DNA of 64,000 bases, taken from the NCBI RefSeq assembly GCF_002288325.1, contig NZ_CP016780.1, forward strand, positions 558,001-622,000, in the 5' to 3' direction. Shown here piece after piece: positions 47,081 to 58,303 of this stretch. Below the pieces are notes generated by a model. The model worked only from the letters and a program-made list of their open reading frames with translations. It had not been told where the DNA came from and did not search any database. Both the position numbers and the translations under genes were made by a program. Position 1 is the stretch's first letter. Each line of letters starts with the position of its first letter. This stretch comes from Candidatus Planktophila lacus (GTDB lineage: Bacteria; Actinomycetota; Actinomycetes; Nanopelagicales; Nanopelagicaceae).

Positions 47081-47950
47081 ATGTCAACGAAGGAACTCCT
47101 TGTTGTAACGGGAATGTCAGGTGCAGGTCGTTCAACCGTTGCCCACGCCTTAGAAGATCTCGGTTGGTATGTAGTTGATAACTTGCCACCTGCCTTGCTG
47201 CCTGAATTAGCTGTACAAACAAAGAGTTCAGATATCGCATCCCTAGCAGTTGTTGTAGATGTGCGTGGAGGTAAGTTCTTTGACGCGCTTAGCAACTCAC
47301 TCCAAAAGTTAAAAGACTCGGGTATCTCTTATCGTTTACTCTTTCTAGACGCTACAGATCAATCTCTGGTGCAGCGCTTTGAATCAACACGTAGACCCCA
47401 CCCTTTGCAAGCAAAAGACCGGATTGTTGATGGAATCGAACGCGAACGCACCAAGTTAGAGGAACTTCGTTCTGGTGCCGATGTCGTGATCGATACTTCT
47501 AATTTAAATGTGCACCAGTTAGAAAAACGGATCGGCGAAATCTTTTCAGCAGGAATGTTGGATGCGATCCGCATCAATGTGCTCTCCTTCGGATACAAAT
47601 ATGGAATTCCGGTCGACTCAGATTTAGTTTTAGATTGCCGCTTTATTCCAAATCCACATTGGATCCCGGAGCTGCGCCCGCTCACAGGTCTTACTAAAGA
47701 AGTTTCAAATAAAGTTTTGACCAGCGAGGGCGTATCGGAATTTGTAAAGAGTTATGTTGGAGTTATTCGCCAGATGATGCCGGGTTACCTTCGCGAAGGT
47801 AAGAAGTACGTGACCATCGCAATTGGTTGTACCGGTGGAAAACATCGCAGCGTGGCGATCTCTGAGGAAATAGCCAAACAACTCTCTTCAGAGAAATCAG
47901 AGATAGAAATTTCAGCACACGCGACACATCGTGATGTAGGTCGTGAATGA
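47081..47950 (+). CDS. rapZ: RapZ/YvcJ-family nucleotide-binding protein
   Basis: 289 residues. Walker A is GMSGAGRST at 11-19 and a second conserved region is VVDVRGGKFFDA. The C-terminal half has DLVLDCRFIPNPHW and IGCTGGKHRSVAI, which form the RNA/metabolite-binding part in E. coli RapZ. That protein controls GlmZ decay; in actinobacteria the function is not established. The rapZ-yvcK-whiA order is conserved in Gram-positive bacteria. An AAGGGAG ribosome binding site precedes the ATG. Confidence 0.95.
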   Translation: MSTKELLVVTGMSGAGRSTVAHALEDLGWYVVDNLPPALLPELAVQTKSSDIASLAVVVDVRGGKFFDALSNSLQKLKDSGISYRLLFLDATDQSLVQRFESTRRPHPLQAKDRIVDGIERERTKLEELRSGADVVIDTSNLNVHQLEKRIGEIFSAGMLDAIRINVLSFGYKYGIPVDSDLVLDCRFIPNPHWIPELRPLTGLTKEVSNKVLTSEGVSEFVKSYVGVIRQMMPGYLREGKKYVTIAIGCTGGKHRSVAISEEIAKQLSSEKSEIEISAHATHRDVGRE

Positions 47951-48900
47951 GTGGCAGTAAACCGCGAGTAGTTGCACTTGGGGGAGGCCATGGTCTGGCG
48001 GCAACTCTTTCCGCACTTCGCCAAATAACAAGTGATTTAACTGCGATTGTCACGGTGGCTGATAACGGTGGCTCAAGTGGTCGCTTGCGCGAAGAGTTTT
48101 CGATTTATCCTCCTGGTGATTTAAGAATGGCACTAGCGGCGCTCTGCGCAGATGATGAATGGGGCCGGAGTTGGGCTGAGATCATGCAATATAGATTTGA
48201 AAGTGATGGCGTACTTGATGGCCACGCCGTTGGAAATTTACTGCTTGCAGCGCTTTGGAATAAGGGTGAAGATCCAGTTGCAGGGCTAGATCGAGTTGGA
48301 TCGCTATTGAAAGTTATCGGTCGTGTATTACCGATGTCTGTAGAACCACTTGATATTGAAGCAACTTTCACTAATTCAACAGGTCGCTTTATTGTTAAAG
48401 GGCAAGTAGAAGTTGCTACTGCTAAAGGCCGCCTAGAAAGTCTGCGCCTGCTCCCTAAAAATCCAACCGCCCGTCCAGAATCTCTTGCTGCAATTGATGC
48501 AGCAGATTGGATTGTTATGGGCCCAGGATCTTGGTTCTCCAGCGTTCTGCCACATCTGATGGTTCCCCAACAACGCGATGCGTTAGTTGCAGCGAAAGCG
48601 AAGAAGATTCTGATTCTTAACTTGGATTCAGCAACTGAAAATGGACCAGTCATAAATTCGGGGGAGTACGCCGGATATACCGCTACAGAACATATAGAGA
48701 TATTGCACACCTATGCTCCCGATCTGCGCTTTGATTTAATCGTGGCAGATCAAAGCGTTGTCGCTGGATCGGATCAGCTACAGCGCCATCTTTCAAGTAC
48801 AGGTGGAGAGTTATTGATAGCCGACCTGCGTGACCAACGCTCCTTGGTCCATCATGATCCAAAGAAATTAACTTCACTTTTCGCACACATAGCGGGCTAA
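47947..48900 (+). CDS. yvcK: Gluconeogenesis factor YvcK (CofD-like)
   Basis: 317 residues of the CofD/YvcK family. Motifs are [17 protein letters not shown] at the start, [37 protein letters not shown] and [15 protein letters not shown]. YvcK homologues bind UDP-sugars and affect cell shape and growth on gluconeogenic carbon; in mycobacteria the homologue CuvA affects the cell wall. It overlaps rapZ by ATGA. The TAA stop lies 19 nt before the chosen whiA start. Confidence 0.94.
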   Translation: MSGSKPRVVALGGGHGLAATLSALRQITSDLTAIVTVADNGGSSGRLREEFSIYPPGDLRMALAALCADDEWGRSWAEIMQYRFESDGVLDGHAVGNLLLAALWNKGEDPVAGLDRVGSLLKVIGRVLPMSVEPLDIEATFTNSTGRFIVKGQVEVATAKGRLESLRLLPKNPTARPESLAAIDAADWIVMGPGSWFSSVLPHLMVPQQRDALVAAKAKKILILNLDSATENGPVINSGEYAGYTATEHIEILHTYAPDLRFDLIVADQSVVAGSDQLQRHLSSTGGELLIADLRDQRSLVHHDPKKLTSLFAHIAG

Positions 48901-48919
48901 TCCCTGCTTGGATATGCCC

Positions 48920-49897
48920 ATGGCAATGACCGCAGCAGTTAAAGACGAGCTAAGCCGTCTTTCAGTAACCAAACCTTGCTGCCGCAAAGCCGAAGTATCT
49001 TCACTTCTGCGTTTTGCTGGTGGCCTTCATATTGCAGCTGGCAAAGTTGTAATCGAAGTAGAACTCGATACTTCACAGAGCGCACGTCGCCTCAAGAAAG
49101 ATATCGCCGATATCTACGGCCACGATAGCGATCTCGCAGTTCTCTCATCCAGTGGATTGCGCAAAGGTTCTCGTTATGTGGTGCGCGTTATTGAAGCCGG
49201 TGATGCACTAGCTCGCCAAACAGGTTTGATCGATAGCAACGGTCGCCCAGTTCGTGGTCTGCCACCACAAGTTGTCGCTGCCAATATCTGCGATGCCGAG
49301 GCTGCTTGGCGAGGTGCTTTTATTGCACACGGTTCCCTCACTGAACCCGGTCGTTCATCTTCACTTGAAATTACTTGTCCAGGTCCAGAAGCAGCGTTGG
49401 CGCTCGTTGGAGCAGCTCGTCGTTTAGGAATTACCGCAAAGGCGCGCGAAGTTCGCGGCGTCGATCGCGTTGTTATTCGCGATGGCGATGCCATTGGAGT
49501 TCTTCTTACTCGCCTTGGCGCACATGAAAGTGTTCTTGCCTGGGAAGAACGTCGCATGCGCCGCGAAGTTCGGGCAACCGCAAATCGTTTAGCAAACTTT
49601 GATGATGCCAATCTGCGTCGCTCAGCACGCGCTGCAGTTGCAGCAGCAGCTCGCGTGCAACGAGCTATGGAAATTCTCGGCCCACAAATCCCTGATCATC
49701 TAAAAGAGGCCGGCGAACTTCGCATCAGCCACGGACAGGCAAGTCTTGAAGAACTCGGATCGCTGGCCTCTCCACCAATGACCAAGGATGCGATCGCAGG
49801 ACGTATCCGACGACTCCTCGCAATGGCCGATAAACGCGCCTCTGAACTCGGTATTCCAGATACTGAAGCGGGCTTATCGCCTGACTTGCTCAACTAG
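48920..49897 (+). CDS. whiA: Sporulation/cell-division regulator WhiA
   Basis: 326 residues. The N-terminal LAGLIDADG-like domain and C-terminal helix-turn-helix are both present. [20 protein letters not shown] and [20 protein letters not shown]-type segments match Streptomyces WhiA nearly residue for residue. In Streptomyces WhiA with WhiB drives ftsZ at sporulation; in non-sporulating relatives it is kept, presumably for division. ATG 48920 ([14 protein letters not shown]) is the family start; in-frame TTG 48908 and ATG 48914 are upstream options. Confidence 0.97.
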   Translation: MAMTAAVKDELSRLSVTKPCCRKAEVSSLLRFAGGLHIAAGKVVIEVELDTSQSARRLKKDIADIYGHDSDLAVLSSSGLRKGSRYVVRVIEAGDALARQTGLIDSNGRPVRGLPPQVVAANICDAEAAWRGAFIAHGSLTEPGRSSSLEITCPGPEAALALVGAARRLGITAKAREVRGVDRVVIRDGDAIGVLLTRLGAHESVLAWEERRMRREVRATANRLANFDDANLRRSARAAVAAAARVQRAMEILGPQIPDHLKEAGELRISHGQASLEELGSLASPPMTKDAIAGRIRRLLAMADKRASELGIPDTEAGLSPDLLN

Positions 49898-50016
49898 TCC
49901 TACGCAGAAGTAACTCCACGCGGCTGGTAAGGTTAGCCACGACCCCAATGATGTGGCAGTTTTATTGCCGTACACCCAATTGGCGTAACTTTTAATGAGT
50001 ACCCAGCGGGTCCTGA

Positions 50017-51039
<1,023 letters not shown>

Positions 51040-51055
51040 CCATTACCTGTAATTA

Positions 51056-52240
51056 ATGTCGCTTCAAAACTTTGATGTAGCCGGCAAGCGAGTATTCCTT
51101 CGCTGCGATCTCAATGTTCCGTTGAAAAACGGCGAGATCACAGATGATGGACGCATCCGCGCCTCGCTGCCGACTATCAAAACTCTCATCGCAAACGGTG
51201 CCAGCATCGTTATCGCAGCGCACCTCGGTCGCCCGAAAGGTGAGGCCAAACCAGAACTTTCACTAGCACCTGTTGCAAAGCGTTTATCTGAATTACTTGG
51301 CGCACCAGTGCAATTTGCTGGAGCTGTCACTGGAAGCGATGTAACTTCTAAGGCAGCAGCGCTCAAGGCAGGCGAGATCTTGTTGCTGGAAAATATTCGC
51401 TTCTCCGCTGCTGAAACTTCTAAGGATGAGGCTGAGCGCCAAGTTCTTGCCAAAGAGTTAGCAGCACTTGCTGATGCATACGTTGGCGATGGTTTCGGCG
51501 CGGTTCACCGCAAACATGCATCTGTTTTCGATCTTCCTAAGTTGTTGCCACACGTTGCTGGCACGCTTGTGGCCGCAGAAGTTGAAGTTCTCAAGAAGTT
51601 AACCCAAAACCCAGAACGTCCATATGGCGTTGTACTTGGGGGAGCAAAGGTTTCAGACAAGATTGGTGTTATCTCTAACTTGCTCGGCAAGGTAGATGTC
51701 ATGGCGATCGGTGGCGGAATGGTCTTTACATTCTTGGCTGCACAAGGAAAAGAGATCGGAACATCTCTCGTTGAAACAGACCTCATTGAAACTGTTAAGG
51801 GTTTGATCAAGCAAGCTGCTGATTCTGGTGTGAAGTTGGTACTTCCAACAGATATCTTGGTAGCACCAGCCTTTGCATTTGATGCACCTGCAACTTTGGT
51901 TAGCGCCGATGCAATTCCCGCAGATCAGATGGGTCTCGATATTGGTCCAGATTCAGCGGCAGCCTTTGCTACAGCGATTCGTTCTTGTAAAACTCTTTTC
52001 TGGAACGGGCCGATGGGCGTATTCGAATTTCCAGCATTTGCTAGCGGTACCAAGGTTGTGGCACAGGCGCTTACTGAGGTTTCTGGCATCTCTGTAGTCG
52101 GTGGTGGAGACTCTGCCGCTGCGGTACGCGCTCTTGGTTTCGCAGATTCAGCCTTCGGATATATTTCTACCGGCGGTGGCGCATCGCTTGAATACCTAGA
52201 AGGCAAAGAACTTCCAGGTCTAACTGCTCTAGGTCTATAA
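51056..52240 (+). CDS. pgk: Phosphoglycerate kinase
   Basis: Makes ATP from 1,3-bisphosphoglycerate. 394 residues. Substrate-binding motifs are [18 protein letters not shown] at about 14-31, [24 protein letters not shown] and [14 protein letters not shown]. The nucleotide side has [23 protein letters not shown] and GGGDSAAAV. It starts 16 nt after gap. Confidence 0.98.
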   Translation: MSLQNFDVAGKRVFLRCDLNVPLKNGEITDDGRIRASLPTIKTLIANGASIVIAAHLGRPKGEAKPELSLAPVAKRLSELLGAPVQFAGAVTGSDVTSKAAALKAGEILLLENIRFSAAETSKDEAERQVLAKELAALADAYVGDGFGAVHRKHASVFDLPKLLPHVAGTLVAAEVEVLKKLTQNPERPYGVVLGGAKVSDKIGVISNLLGKVDVMAIGGGMVFTFLAAQGKEIGTSLVETDLIETVKGLIKQAADSGVKLVLPTDILVAPAFAFDAPATLVSADAIPADQMGLDIGPDSAAAFATAIRSCKTLFWNGPMGVFEFPAFASGTKVVAQALTEVSGISVVGGGDSAAAVRALGFADSAFGYISTGGGASLEYLEGKELPGLTALGL

Positions 52241-52290
52241 GTAATTGGTCTGTAATTTTTCATCACAATCTAAGTTAGAAGGAGTAAAGA

Positions 52291-53070
52291 ATGCGTAAGC
52301 CACTTATGGCAGGTAACTGGAAGATGAACCTCAATCACCTTGAGGCGATCGCGGTTGCACAGAAGCTTGTCTACTCACTCTCTGATAAAGATTATGACGC
52401 AGTTGATATCGCGATCATCCCCCCATTTACCGATATTCGTTCGATTCAAACAATGGTTGATGGTGACCGACTTCGCTTGCTATACGGTGCGCAAGATATA
52501 TCACCAGAAAGCAGTGGAGCATTTACCGGAGATATTTCTGGATCAATGCTGGCAAAGCTCGGCTGCACCTTTGCCGTCATCGGCCACTCAGAGCGCCGCG
52601 CAATCCATCACGAAGATGACGCGCTTATCAACCGCAAGATCAAAGCAGCACTCGCAAACGAGCTAACTCCAATCTTCTGCGTAGGTGAAGAACTTTCCAT
52701 CCGCGAATCTGGCGCACATGTATCTCACGTAATTCGCCAAGTCCGTGCCGGTCTTGAAGGATTTACTAAGCCAGAACTTAAGAAGATTGTTATCGCCTAC
52801 GAACCAGTTTGGGCGATCGGCACCGGAAAGACTGCAACCCCTGAAGATGCGCAAGAAGTATGCGCTGCGATCCGAGAAGAGATTCAAAGTATCGGCTCAC
52901 CCGAGATCGCCGCAAATATGCGCATCCTCTACGGCGGATCTGTTAAATCATCTAACGTTGTCGAAATCATGAAGCAGGTCGATGTCGATGGCGCCCTAAT
53001 CGGGGGAGCGAGCCTGGATCCTGAGGAATTGGCCAAGATCGCCAAGTTCTACTCGGTGGAAGGCGCCTAA
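52291..53070 (+). CDS. tpiA: Triosephosphate isomerase
   Basis: Interconverts DHAP and glyceraldehyde 3-phosphate. 259 residues. Catalytic residues are Lys11 (GNWKMN), His99 (GHSERR) and Glu171 ([11 protein letters not shown], with loop 6 following). The phosphate-binding end is [10 protein letters not shown] and GGASLDPE. A good GAAGGAG ribosome binding site precedes the ATG, and the gap after pgk is 50 nt. Confidence 0.98.
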   Translation: MRKPLMAGNWKMNLNHLEAIAVAQKLVYSLSDKDYDAVDIAIIPPFTDIRSIQTMVDGDRLRLLYGAQDISPESSGAFTGDISGSMLAKLGCTFAVIGHSERRAIHHEDDALINRKIKAALANELTPIFCVGEELSIRESGAHVSHVIRQVRAGLEGFTKPELKKIVIAYEPVWAIGTGKTATPEDAQEVCAAIREEIQSIGSPEIAANMRILYGGSVKSSNVVEIMKQVDVDGALIGGASLDPEELAKIAKFYSVEGA

Positions 53071-53134
53071 TCTCGCACTTCGATCTAGTATCCTTACGCT
53101 CTATCTCCATCCACAACTTGAGGAGTTTTACACC

Positions 53135-53365
53135 GTGGCTCTAGCTCTATCTATCTTGCTTGTTATTACAAGCATCTTGATGATCCTGCTCGTTCTCCTT
53201 CACAAAGGAAAAGGTTCAGGCCTCTCCGATCTATTCGGCGGCGGAATGTCATCAAACTATGGCGGTTCATCTGTTGTAGAACGTAACCTCGATCGCATCA
53301 CAATCGTTGTTGGCGGAATCTGGTTCGGCGGCGTTGTCGCACTCAGTCTTGTTTTGAAGGGTTAA
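53135..53365 (+). CDS. secG: Preprotein translocase subunit SecG
   Basis: 76-residue component of the SecYEG channel. Two membrane helices lie near residues 1-22 and 52-74, joined by the typical glycine-rich loop HKGKGSGLSDLFGGGMSS. The ERNLDRIT stretch before helix 2 is characteristic. The GTG start has a GAGGAG 10 nt upstream. The tpiA-secG-rbpA order supports the call. Confidence 0.95.
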   Translation: MALALSILLVITSILMILLVLLHKGKGSGLSDLFGGGMSSNYGGSSVVERNLDRITIVVGGIWFGGVVALSLVLKG

Positions 53366-53368
53366 TCC

Positions 53369-53707
53369 ATGGCAAGTGCAATTCGCGGAAGCCGTGTCGG
53401 CGCCGGCCCAATGGGCGAGGCTGAACGCGGAGATCAGATCGAGCGTGCCACAGTTTCATACTGGTGTGGCAATGGCCATGAAGTTCGCCCATCCTTCGCA
53501 GTAGAAGAGACTGTAGTAATTCCTGCCGAATGGGACTGCCCTAAATGCGGTCTTCCTGCCGGACGCGATCGCAACAATCCGCCAAAGGCAGTTGTAAATA
53601 TTCCTTACAAGACGCATTTAGCTTACGTAAAAGAGCGTCGCACAGATGTTGAAGGCGCAAAGATTCTTGAAGAAGCGCTCCGTAAACTTCGTGGAGATGA
53701 CGATTAA
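53369..53707 (+). CDS. rbpA: RNA polymerase-binding protein RbpA
   Basis: 112 residues. RbpA is an actinobacteria-specific partner of RNA polymerase and the primary sigma factor that stabilises the open complex. The sequence shows the N-terminal tail with AIRGSRVG, the core with Cys residues in YWCGNGHEV and WDCPKCGLPAGRD, the basic linker, and the sigma-interacting domain (KTHLAYVKERRTDVEGAKILEEALRKL split across two helices). It starts 3 nt after secG. It matters here because many promoters in this window appear to rely on the -10 element alone. Confidence 0.97.
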   Translation: MASAIRGSRVGAGPMGEAERGDQIERATVSYWCGNGHEVRPSFAVEETVVIPAEWDCPKCGLPAGRDRNNPPKAVVNIPYKTHLAYVKERRTDVEGAKILEEALRKLRGDDD

Positions 53708-53726
53708 ATAAAAGTAGTAAAAGTTT

Positions 53727-55262
53727 TTAGAGAGCTTTAGCGGCTCTCAAGATCTGGTCGATACCCGCGCTACGTTCTGTGCAATGCAGACGAAGCAGCG
53801 GGTATTTTCTTGTCGCAAGAGCGCGGTTATCACCGAGGGCTTGCGCCATGAGCAAAGTACGGAAATCAAAGGCGCGTCCTGGAACCGGATAGTTATTTAC
53901 TGTCTCGCCAGTTATCTGTAAGAACGAACCATTCTGTTGTCCGCCCTTATGGAATTGTCCGGTGGAGTGCAAGAAACGCGGACCCCAACCAAAGCTAACT
54001 GGACGTCCAGATTTCTCGGAGAGAACCGCACGAAGTTCAGTCAACTTGCTATCTCCTGCGCGATCTAAATAAGCGGTGATCGCTATGTAACCGTCAGCGT
54101 CGGTATTCGCAATTAGATTCTTTAACGCTGCAACTAAGGTGTTTCCATCGCCGAAGATCTCAACGCCATCTTCGCTGTTGGCGGTGGTAATCACTGGAAG
54201 TGAGTTATTCCATTCCGCAAGTACCGCAGAAGTTGCTTCCTTTGCCTCGGTAACATTGGGTTGATTGAAGGGATCGATTTCGAGCGCTGCACCCAGTAGA
54301 GCAGTTACCCATTCCCAGAATAAGAAATGCTCACCAAGTTCTGCTTCGACTGTTAGATCTGCACCAGGTGCAAAGGCGACAGAGAATGCACCGCCCATGG
54401 CAGCTTCCTTGAAACCTTCTGTTGCAATCGGCAGGCGCCCTTGCTCTTCCTTGCCTGTTGATTCCGCGATTAACTGTTCGATCCAGTCAGAAAGTCCAGG
54501 AAACTTTGAACCGCTATCTGTGAAACCTAAGAATTGCTCGGCTTGAGTTAGTAGCAAATAAGCGACATCTAGAACTACTTCGGGATTGGTTTTCATGAGC
54601 TCACGACAATCACTTGCTTGATCAAGTAGAACAGATGCATCAACGCCCATCAACGTCGCAGGTGTTAAACCAAAGGCGGTGAGCGCGCTAAAGCGACCAC
54701 CAACGTGAGGGTCAGCGTTGATAACTGTGAATCCGGCTTTACGGACATCTTGATCTAGCGGTGATCCAGGATCAGTTACAAAGACCATATGTTCAGTGGG
54801 ATTCAACCCCGCATCACTTAAATACTTTTCGAAGAATGCGCGCTGCGAAGATGTTTCGATAGTAGATCCTGATTTTGAAGCAACCAGCACCAGCAACTTG
54901 CTCGCATCGCCTTGTAGCGCGCGGTGGAGATAATCTGGATCAGTCGAATCCAGGATAAAGACGCTCTTCTTATAAGTCTGTGCGATGACTTCTGGGGCAA
55001 GCGAAGAGCCACCCATTCCGCAGAGAACTAGATCTGTTTTATCGCGGAATTTAGCGGCGAGAGCATCTAGCGCCGGCAGTAAATCACGTGAACTCTGATC
55101 TAGATCAACCCAATTTAAACGGATCGCAGCTTCGGCACTTGCCGCCTGGCCCCAGGTATTTGCATCTTTAGCAGCGATACGAGGATGAGCCTTAACCAGT
55201 GTTTGATACTTCGCATCGTTGCGATCAACTTTGCTGAGAGATGGTCCGCTTAATTTGATCAT
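53727..55262 (-). CDS. pgi: Glucose-6-phosphate isomerase
   Basis: Interconverts glucose 6-phosphate and fructose 6-phosphate. 511 residues. The SIS-domain motifs are LVLCGMGGSSLAPEV near 80 and LVLVASKSGSTIETSS near 125. The C-terminal active-site segment is FGWGPRFLHSTGQFHKGG. This is the compact isomerase form that resembles the isomerase half of transaldolase/isomerase fusion proteins; no transaldolase domain is attached. It follows tkt with a 6-nt gap and ends 19 nt from the convergent rbpA. A GAGAGC/GCTCTC hairpin lies in its last codons. Confidence 0.93.
   Translation of the reverse strand: MIKLSGPSLSKVDRNDAKYQTLVKAHPRIAAKDANTWGQAASAEAAIRLNWVDLDQSSRDLLPALDALAAKFRDKTDLVLCGMGGSSLAPEVIAQTYKKSVFILDSTDPDYLHRALQGDASKLLVLVASKSGSTIETSSQRAFFEKYLSDAGLNPTEHMVFVTDPGSPLDQDVRKAGFTVINADPHVGGRFSALTAFGLTPATLMGVDASVLLDQASDCRELMKTNPEVVLDVAYLLLTQAEQFLGFTDSGSKFPGLSDWIEQLIAESTGKEEQGRLPIATEGFKEAAMGGAFSVAFAPGADLTVEAELGEHFLFWEWVTALLGAALEIDPFNQPNVTEAKEATSAVLAEWNNSLPVITTANSEDGVEIFGDGNTLVAALKNLIANTDADGYIAITAYLDRAGDSKLTELRAVLSEKSGRPVSFGWGPRFLHSTGQFHKGGQQNGSFLQITGETVNNYPVPGRAFDFRTLLMAQALGDNRALATRKYPLLRLHCTERSAGIDQILRAAKAL
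53730..53748 (-). terminator. Hairpin at the 3' end of pgi (weak terminator candidate)
   Basis: On the minus strand GAGAGC and GCTCTC pair around a 7-nt loop, followed by the stop codon and an A/T-rich tail with interrupted T-runs (TTTT, TTTT, TTT). It lies between the convergent pgi and rbpA. The T tract is imperfect, so strength is doubtful. Confidence 0.35.
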
Positions 55263-55268
55263 CGTTCT

Positions 55269-57311
55269 TTATTTCAGAGCGCTCTGGATTTTTGCGGCAA
55301 TTACATCTGGACCGAATCCAAATTCGGTAAAGAGCTTCCCAGCAGATGCCGAAGCCCCAAAGTGTTCTAGCGATATAGAGATGCCTGAATCACCGATGTA
55401 ATCGCGCCAACCTTGAGCGATTCCGGCTTCGATACTTACGCGCAACTTGGCGGTTTTAGGAATCACTTGGCCTTGATATGCAGAATCGGTCTCTTTAAAC
55501 CATTCCAGGCAAGGAGCGCTTACTACGCGAGTAGAAACTCCTTGACCCTCAAGAAGATCTTGCGTGGCAAGTGCGACACCGACTTCAGAACCAGTTGCGA
55601 TAAGAACTATGTCTGCAGAAGCGGAAGCTTCCTTCAAAATGTAGGCGCCCTTTGCAACAAGTGCGACATCACCATGTGTCGAGCGATCAACAACCGGTAA
55701 GTTCTGGCGAGAGAGCAATAAGCCTGCAGGCTTACGGCGTTGCAAAATCACCTTCCACGCTTCGCGAACTTCGTTGGCATCGCCTGGGCGAACTACATCA
55801 AAGTTCGGAATCGCGCGGAGCGAAGCCAAATGTTCAACCGGTTGATGCGTTGGACCATCTTCGCCAAGACCAATTGAGTCGTGGCTCCAGATAAAGATAG
55901 ATGCAATATCCATGATCGCTGCCAAGCGAACTGCTGGTCGCATGTAATCGCTAAAGACGGCAAAGGTTCCACCGAAACAACGCGATAAACCATGTAATGC
56001 AACGCCGTTAAGAATTGAACCCATCGCATGTTCGCGAATACCAAAGTGGATCATGCGACCGTATGGATTTGCATTCGCCATCGCACTGGATGCGGGGAGA
56101 AATGAACCAGCGCTGCTGATCACGGTGTTATTACTTCCCGCTAGATCTGCTGAACCGCCCCAAAATTCTGGAAGTACCTTTGCGATAGCGGCGATCACAT
56201 CACCGGATGCTTTACGAGTTGCTACATCTTTTCCTGGTGCGAAGATCGGAAGATCTTTATCCCAACCCGCAGGAAGTCCTTTAGATACCAGGCGCTCAAG
56301 CAGTGCAGCACGATCGGGGTGAGCCGATTTCCAAGTTGCAAAATTCTTATCCCAATCAGCGCGTAACGCTGCGCCACGTTCTTTAATTTTGCGAACATGT
56401 GCGATCACATCTGCTGGTGCAGCAAAACTTTCTTCCGGATTTAACCCGAGAAGCACTTTTGTCGCGGCGATTTCTTCTGCCCCTAACGCTGAACCATGTG
56501 ACTCGGCGGTGTTTCTAGCCTTAGGTGCGGGCCAAGCAATGACAGAGTTCATGCGAATCAAAGTTGGCTTTAGAGTTTCTTTCTCAGCGGCGATCATTGC
56601 CGCATCCAAAGCTAAAAAATCAACATCTCCATCAGATTTAGTCGCGACTTCAATTACGCTCCAACCATAAGCGCGATAACGAGCAGAGACATCTTCGGTA
56701 AAGGCAACATGGGTATCGCCTTCAATCGAGATGCGGTTGTCGTCGTAGATCATCTTCAAGTTGCCAAGTTGTTGTGTACCGGCAAGGGATGATGCTTCAC
56801 CGCTTACACCTTCTTGTAAATCACCATCGGAACAGATAACCCAAATATTGTGATCGAAGATCGACTTTCCGGCAGGAGCATCTGGATCTAGTAAACCGCG
56901 CTCATAACGGGCAGCCATCGCCATTCCGACCGCAGTTGCTACACCTGCACCTAACGGTCCGGTCGTCATTTCAACGCCAGCGGTGTGACCGTATTCAGGG
57001 TGGCCCGGTGTAAGTGAGTTCCAAGTTCTAAATGATTTCAGATCATTTAACTCAACGCCGTAGCCGCTGAAGTAAAGTTGAATGTAAAGAGTGAGTGAAG
57101 AATGGCCGCAAGAAAGAACAAAGCGATCGCGCCCCAACCAATTTGGGTCAGCAGGATCATGGGTCAAATGGTTTTGAAATAGGTTGTAGGCAACTGGTGC
57201 AAGTGACATCGCGGTACCGGGATGTCCATGACCAGCCTTTTGAACTGAATCCATAGCGAGTGCACGGGCAATGACCACAGCGCGATCATCTAATTCAGTC
57301 CAGTTCTTCAT
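55269..57311 (-). CDS. tkt: Transketolase
   Basis: Thiamine-diphosphate enzyme of the non-oxidative pentose phosphate pathway. About 680 residues. The N-terminal substrate motif is KAGHGHPGTAMSLAP near 25. The ThDP/Mg site shows CSDGDLQEGVSGEASSLAG and YDDNRISIEG. The middle domain has FGIREHAMGSILNG, with the essential glutamate in the preceding region, and HDSIGLGEDGPTHQPVEHL. ATG 57311 is preferred because AAGG lies 6 nt upstream; ATG 57317 is two codons earlier. It is followed by pgi without the transaldolase and glucose-6-phosphate dehydrogenase genes that often intervene in actinobacteria. Confidence 0.97.
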   Translation of the reverse strand: MKNWTELDDRAVVIARALAMDSVQKAGHGHPGTAMSLAPVAYNLFQNHLTHDPADPNWLGRDRFVLSCGHSSLTLYIQLYFSGYGVELNDLKSFRTWNSLTPGHPEYGHTAGVEMTTGPLGAGVATAVGMAMAARYERGLLDPDAPAGKSIFDHNIWVICSDGDLQEGVSGEASSLAGTQQLGNLKMIYDDNRISIEGDTHVAFTEDVSARYRAYGWSVIEVATKSDGDVDFLALDAAMIAAEKETLKPTLIRMNSVIAWPAPKARNTAESHGSALGAEEIAATKVLLGLNPEESFAAPADVIAHVRKIKERGAALRADWDKNFATWKSAHPDRAALLERLVSKGLPAGWDKDLPIFAPGKDVATRKASGDVIAAIAKVLPEFWGGSADLAGSNNTVISSAGSFLPASSAMANANPYGRMIHFGIREHAMGSILNGVALHGLSRCFGGTFAVFSDYMRPAVRLAAIMDIASIFIWSHDSIGLGEDGPTHQPVEHLASLRAIPNFDVVRPGDANEVREAWKVILQRRKPAGLLLSRQNLPVVDRSTHGDVALVAKGAYILKEASASADIVLIATGSEVGVALATQDLLEGQGVSTRVVSAPCLEWFKETDSAYQGQVIPKTAKLRVSIEAGIAQGWRDYIGDSGISISLEHFGASASAGKLFTEFGFGPDVIAAKIQSALK

Positions 57312-57349
57312 AGCCATCCTTTATTTGTATTTTTCATCTACTGATTGAC

Positions 57350-58210
57350 CTATTGAATTACCAAAGTCTTTGTAACGGTAATGCGGATTCGCCACGCTGC
57401 GATCCAAACTAGGGTTGCTCCAAGAAGATGAGCAGCTACAAGTATTTCAGGTATCCCAGTGAAGTATTGGATATAACCAATCGCGCCCTGGGCGAGGGCG
57501 ATCGCTGTGAAAACACCAATTCTCCGAACTAGCTCTTTATCGCTTCGAACCAGAATGAAGAAAGCCGCGGTTAAACCAAGCAGCGCAATGACCGCATCGG
57601 CATGCAGCCACGCAACGACGCGAATATCGAATCCAAAACGTTGCGCTTTCTCATCTCCAGCATGTGGGCCAGAGCCAGTCACGATGGTGCCGAGAATAAT
57701 GACCACGAAAGTTAATCCGATATGTAAGAGTGAGATTCGCTTTGTTAACTTATCTAGATCTGTGCGCGGGCGGGCTGAATACTCTCGTCTCGAGTAAAGC
57801 GATGCCGCGCCAGCGATCAAAATTATCGATAGCAAAAGATGGCCAGCCACTGGTAGCGGATGCAAATCAGTGAGAACAGTTATTCCCCCAAGTACGCCTT
57901 GACCGAGAATTCCAAGAAGTTGTCCGATAGCTAGCGAGCGCAGATCGCGACGACGTTTATTGAGAACATGAATCAGAATTGCTAATGAAACTGCAACGAG
58001 CGCAAAGGTTAATAAACGATTTCCAAACTCGATCCAAGCATGTAACTGACCTTCTGCTTGATGAGGAACCGGCGTATATGAACCAGGTGTGCATTCTGGC
58101 CAAGTTGGGCAGCCCAGGCCTGATCCCGTAATTCGCACTGCGCCACCGGTCAAGACCAATCCAGCTTGCAAAGTTAGTAGCGCGCCGTAGAGGAATCTGC
58201 GCAGCTTCAT
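57350..58210 (-). CDS. ctaA: Heme A synthase (COX15/CtaA)
   Basis: Membrane enzyme that oxidises the methyl group of heme O to make heme A for aa3-type cytochrome oxidase. 286 residues with about eight spans arranged as two four-helix halves. The N-terminal GGAVRITGSGLGCPTWPEC has the conserved extracytoplasmic cysteine pair. Heme-ligand histidines fit HAWIEFGNRLLTF, AGHLLLS, VAWLHADAVIAL and VAAHLLGATLVW. The ATG lies 6 nt after a TAGGCT box on the minus strand, with no Shine-Dalgarno. It is divergent from sufR. ctaB is not in the window. Confidence 0.95.
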   Translation of the reverse strand: MKLRRFLYGALLTLQAGLVLTGGAVRITGSGLGCPTWPECTPGSYTPVPHQAEGQLHAWIEFGNRLLTFALVAVSLAILIHVLNKRRRDLRSLAIGQLLGILGQGVLGGITVLTDLHPLPVAGHLLLSIILIAGAASLYSRREYSARPRTDLDKLTKRISLLHIGLTFVVIILGTIVTGSGPHAGDEKAQRFGFDIRVVAWLHADAVIALLGLTAAFFILVRSDKELVRRIGVFTAIALAQGAIGYIQYFTGIPEILVAAHLLGATLVWIAAWRIRITVTKTLVIQ

Positions 58211-58222
58211 AGCCTTAGCCTA
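58211..58222 (-). promoter_or_regulatory. Predicted leaderless promoter of ctaA (TAGGCT, N6, ATG)
   Basis: On the minus strand TAGGCT (58222-58217) ends 6 nt before the ctaA ATG at 58210. This is the same hexamer and spacing as at the VIT-family gene and uvrB. Confidence 0.6.
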
Positions 58223-58288
58223 AGACCGCGCGAGGAAAGAGGCGGTCAAAGTCACGCCGTAGAAGTGGCGAGATGGCATGAATTAAGA

Positions 58289-58303
58289 CACAATAGTGTT
58301 GTG
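58289..58303. promoter_or_regulatory. Putative SufR operator overlapping the sufR start (CACAA-N5-TTGTG)
   Basis: A perfect 5-bp inverted repeat with a 5-nt spacer. It includes CACAAT (58289-58294), a -10-like hexamer placed exactly 6 nt before the GTG start, and runs into the start codon. Binding here would block the promoter, as expected for an autoregulated suf operon. Confidence 0.5.

Noticed and set aside
58265-58300. Earlier GTG start for SufR
   Set aside because: The extra 12 residues are not family-like, and the start at 58301 fits the operator and -10 spacing. Not fully excluded.
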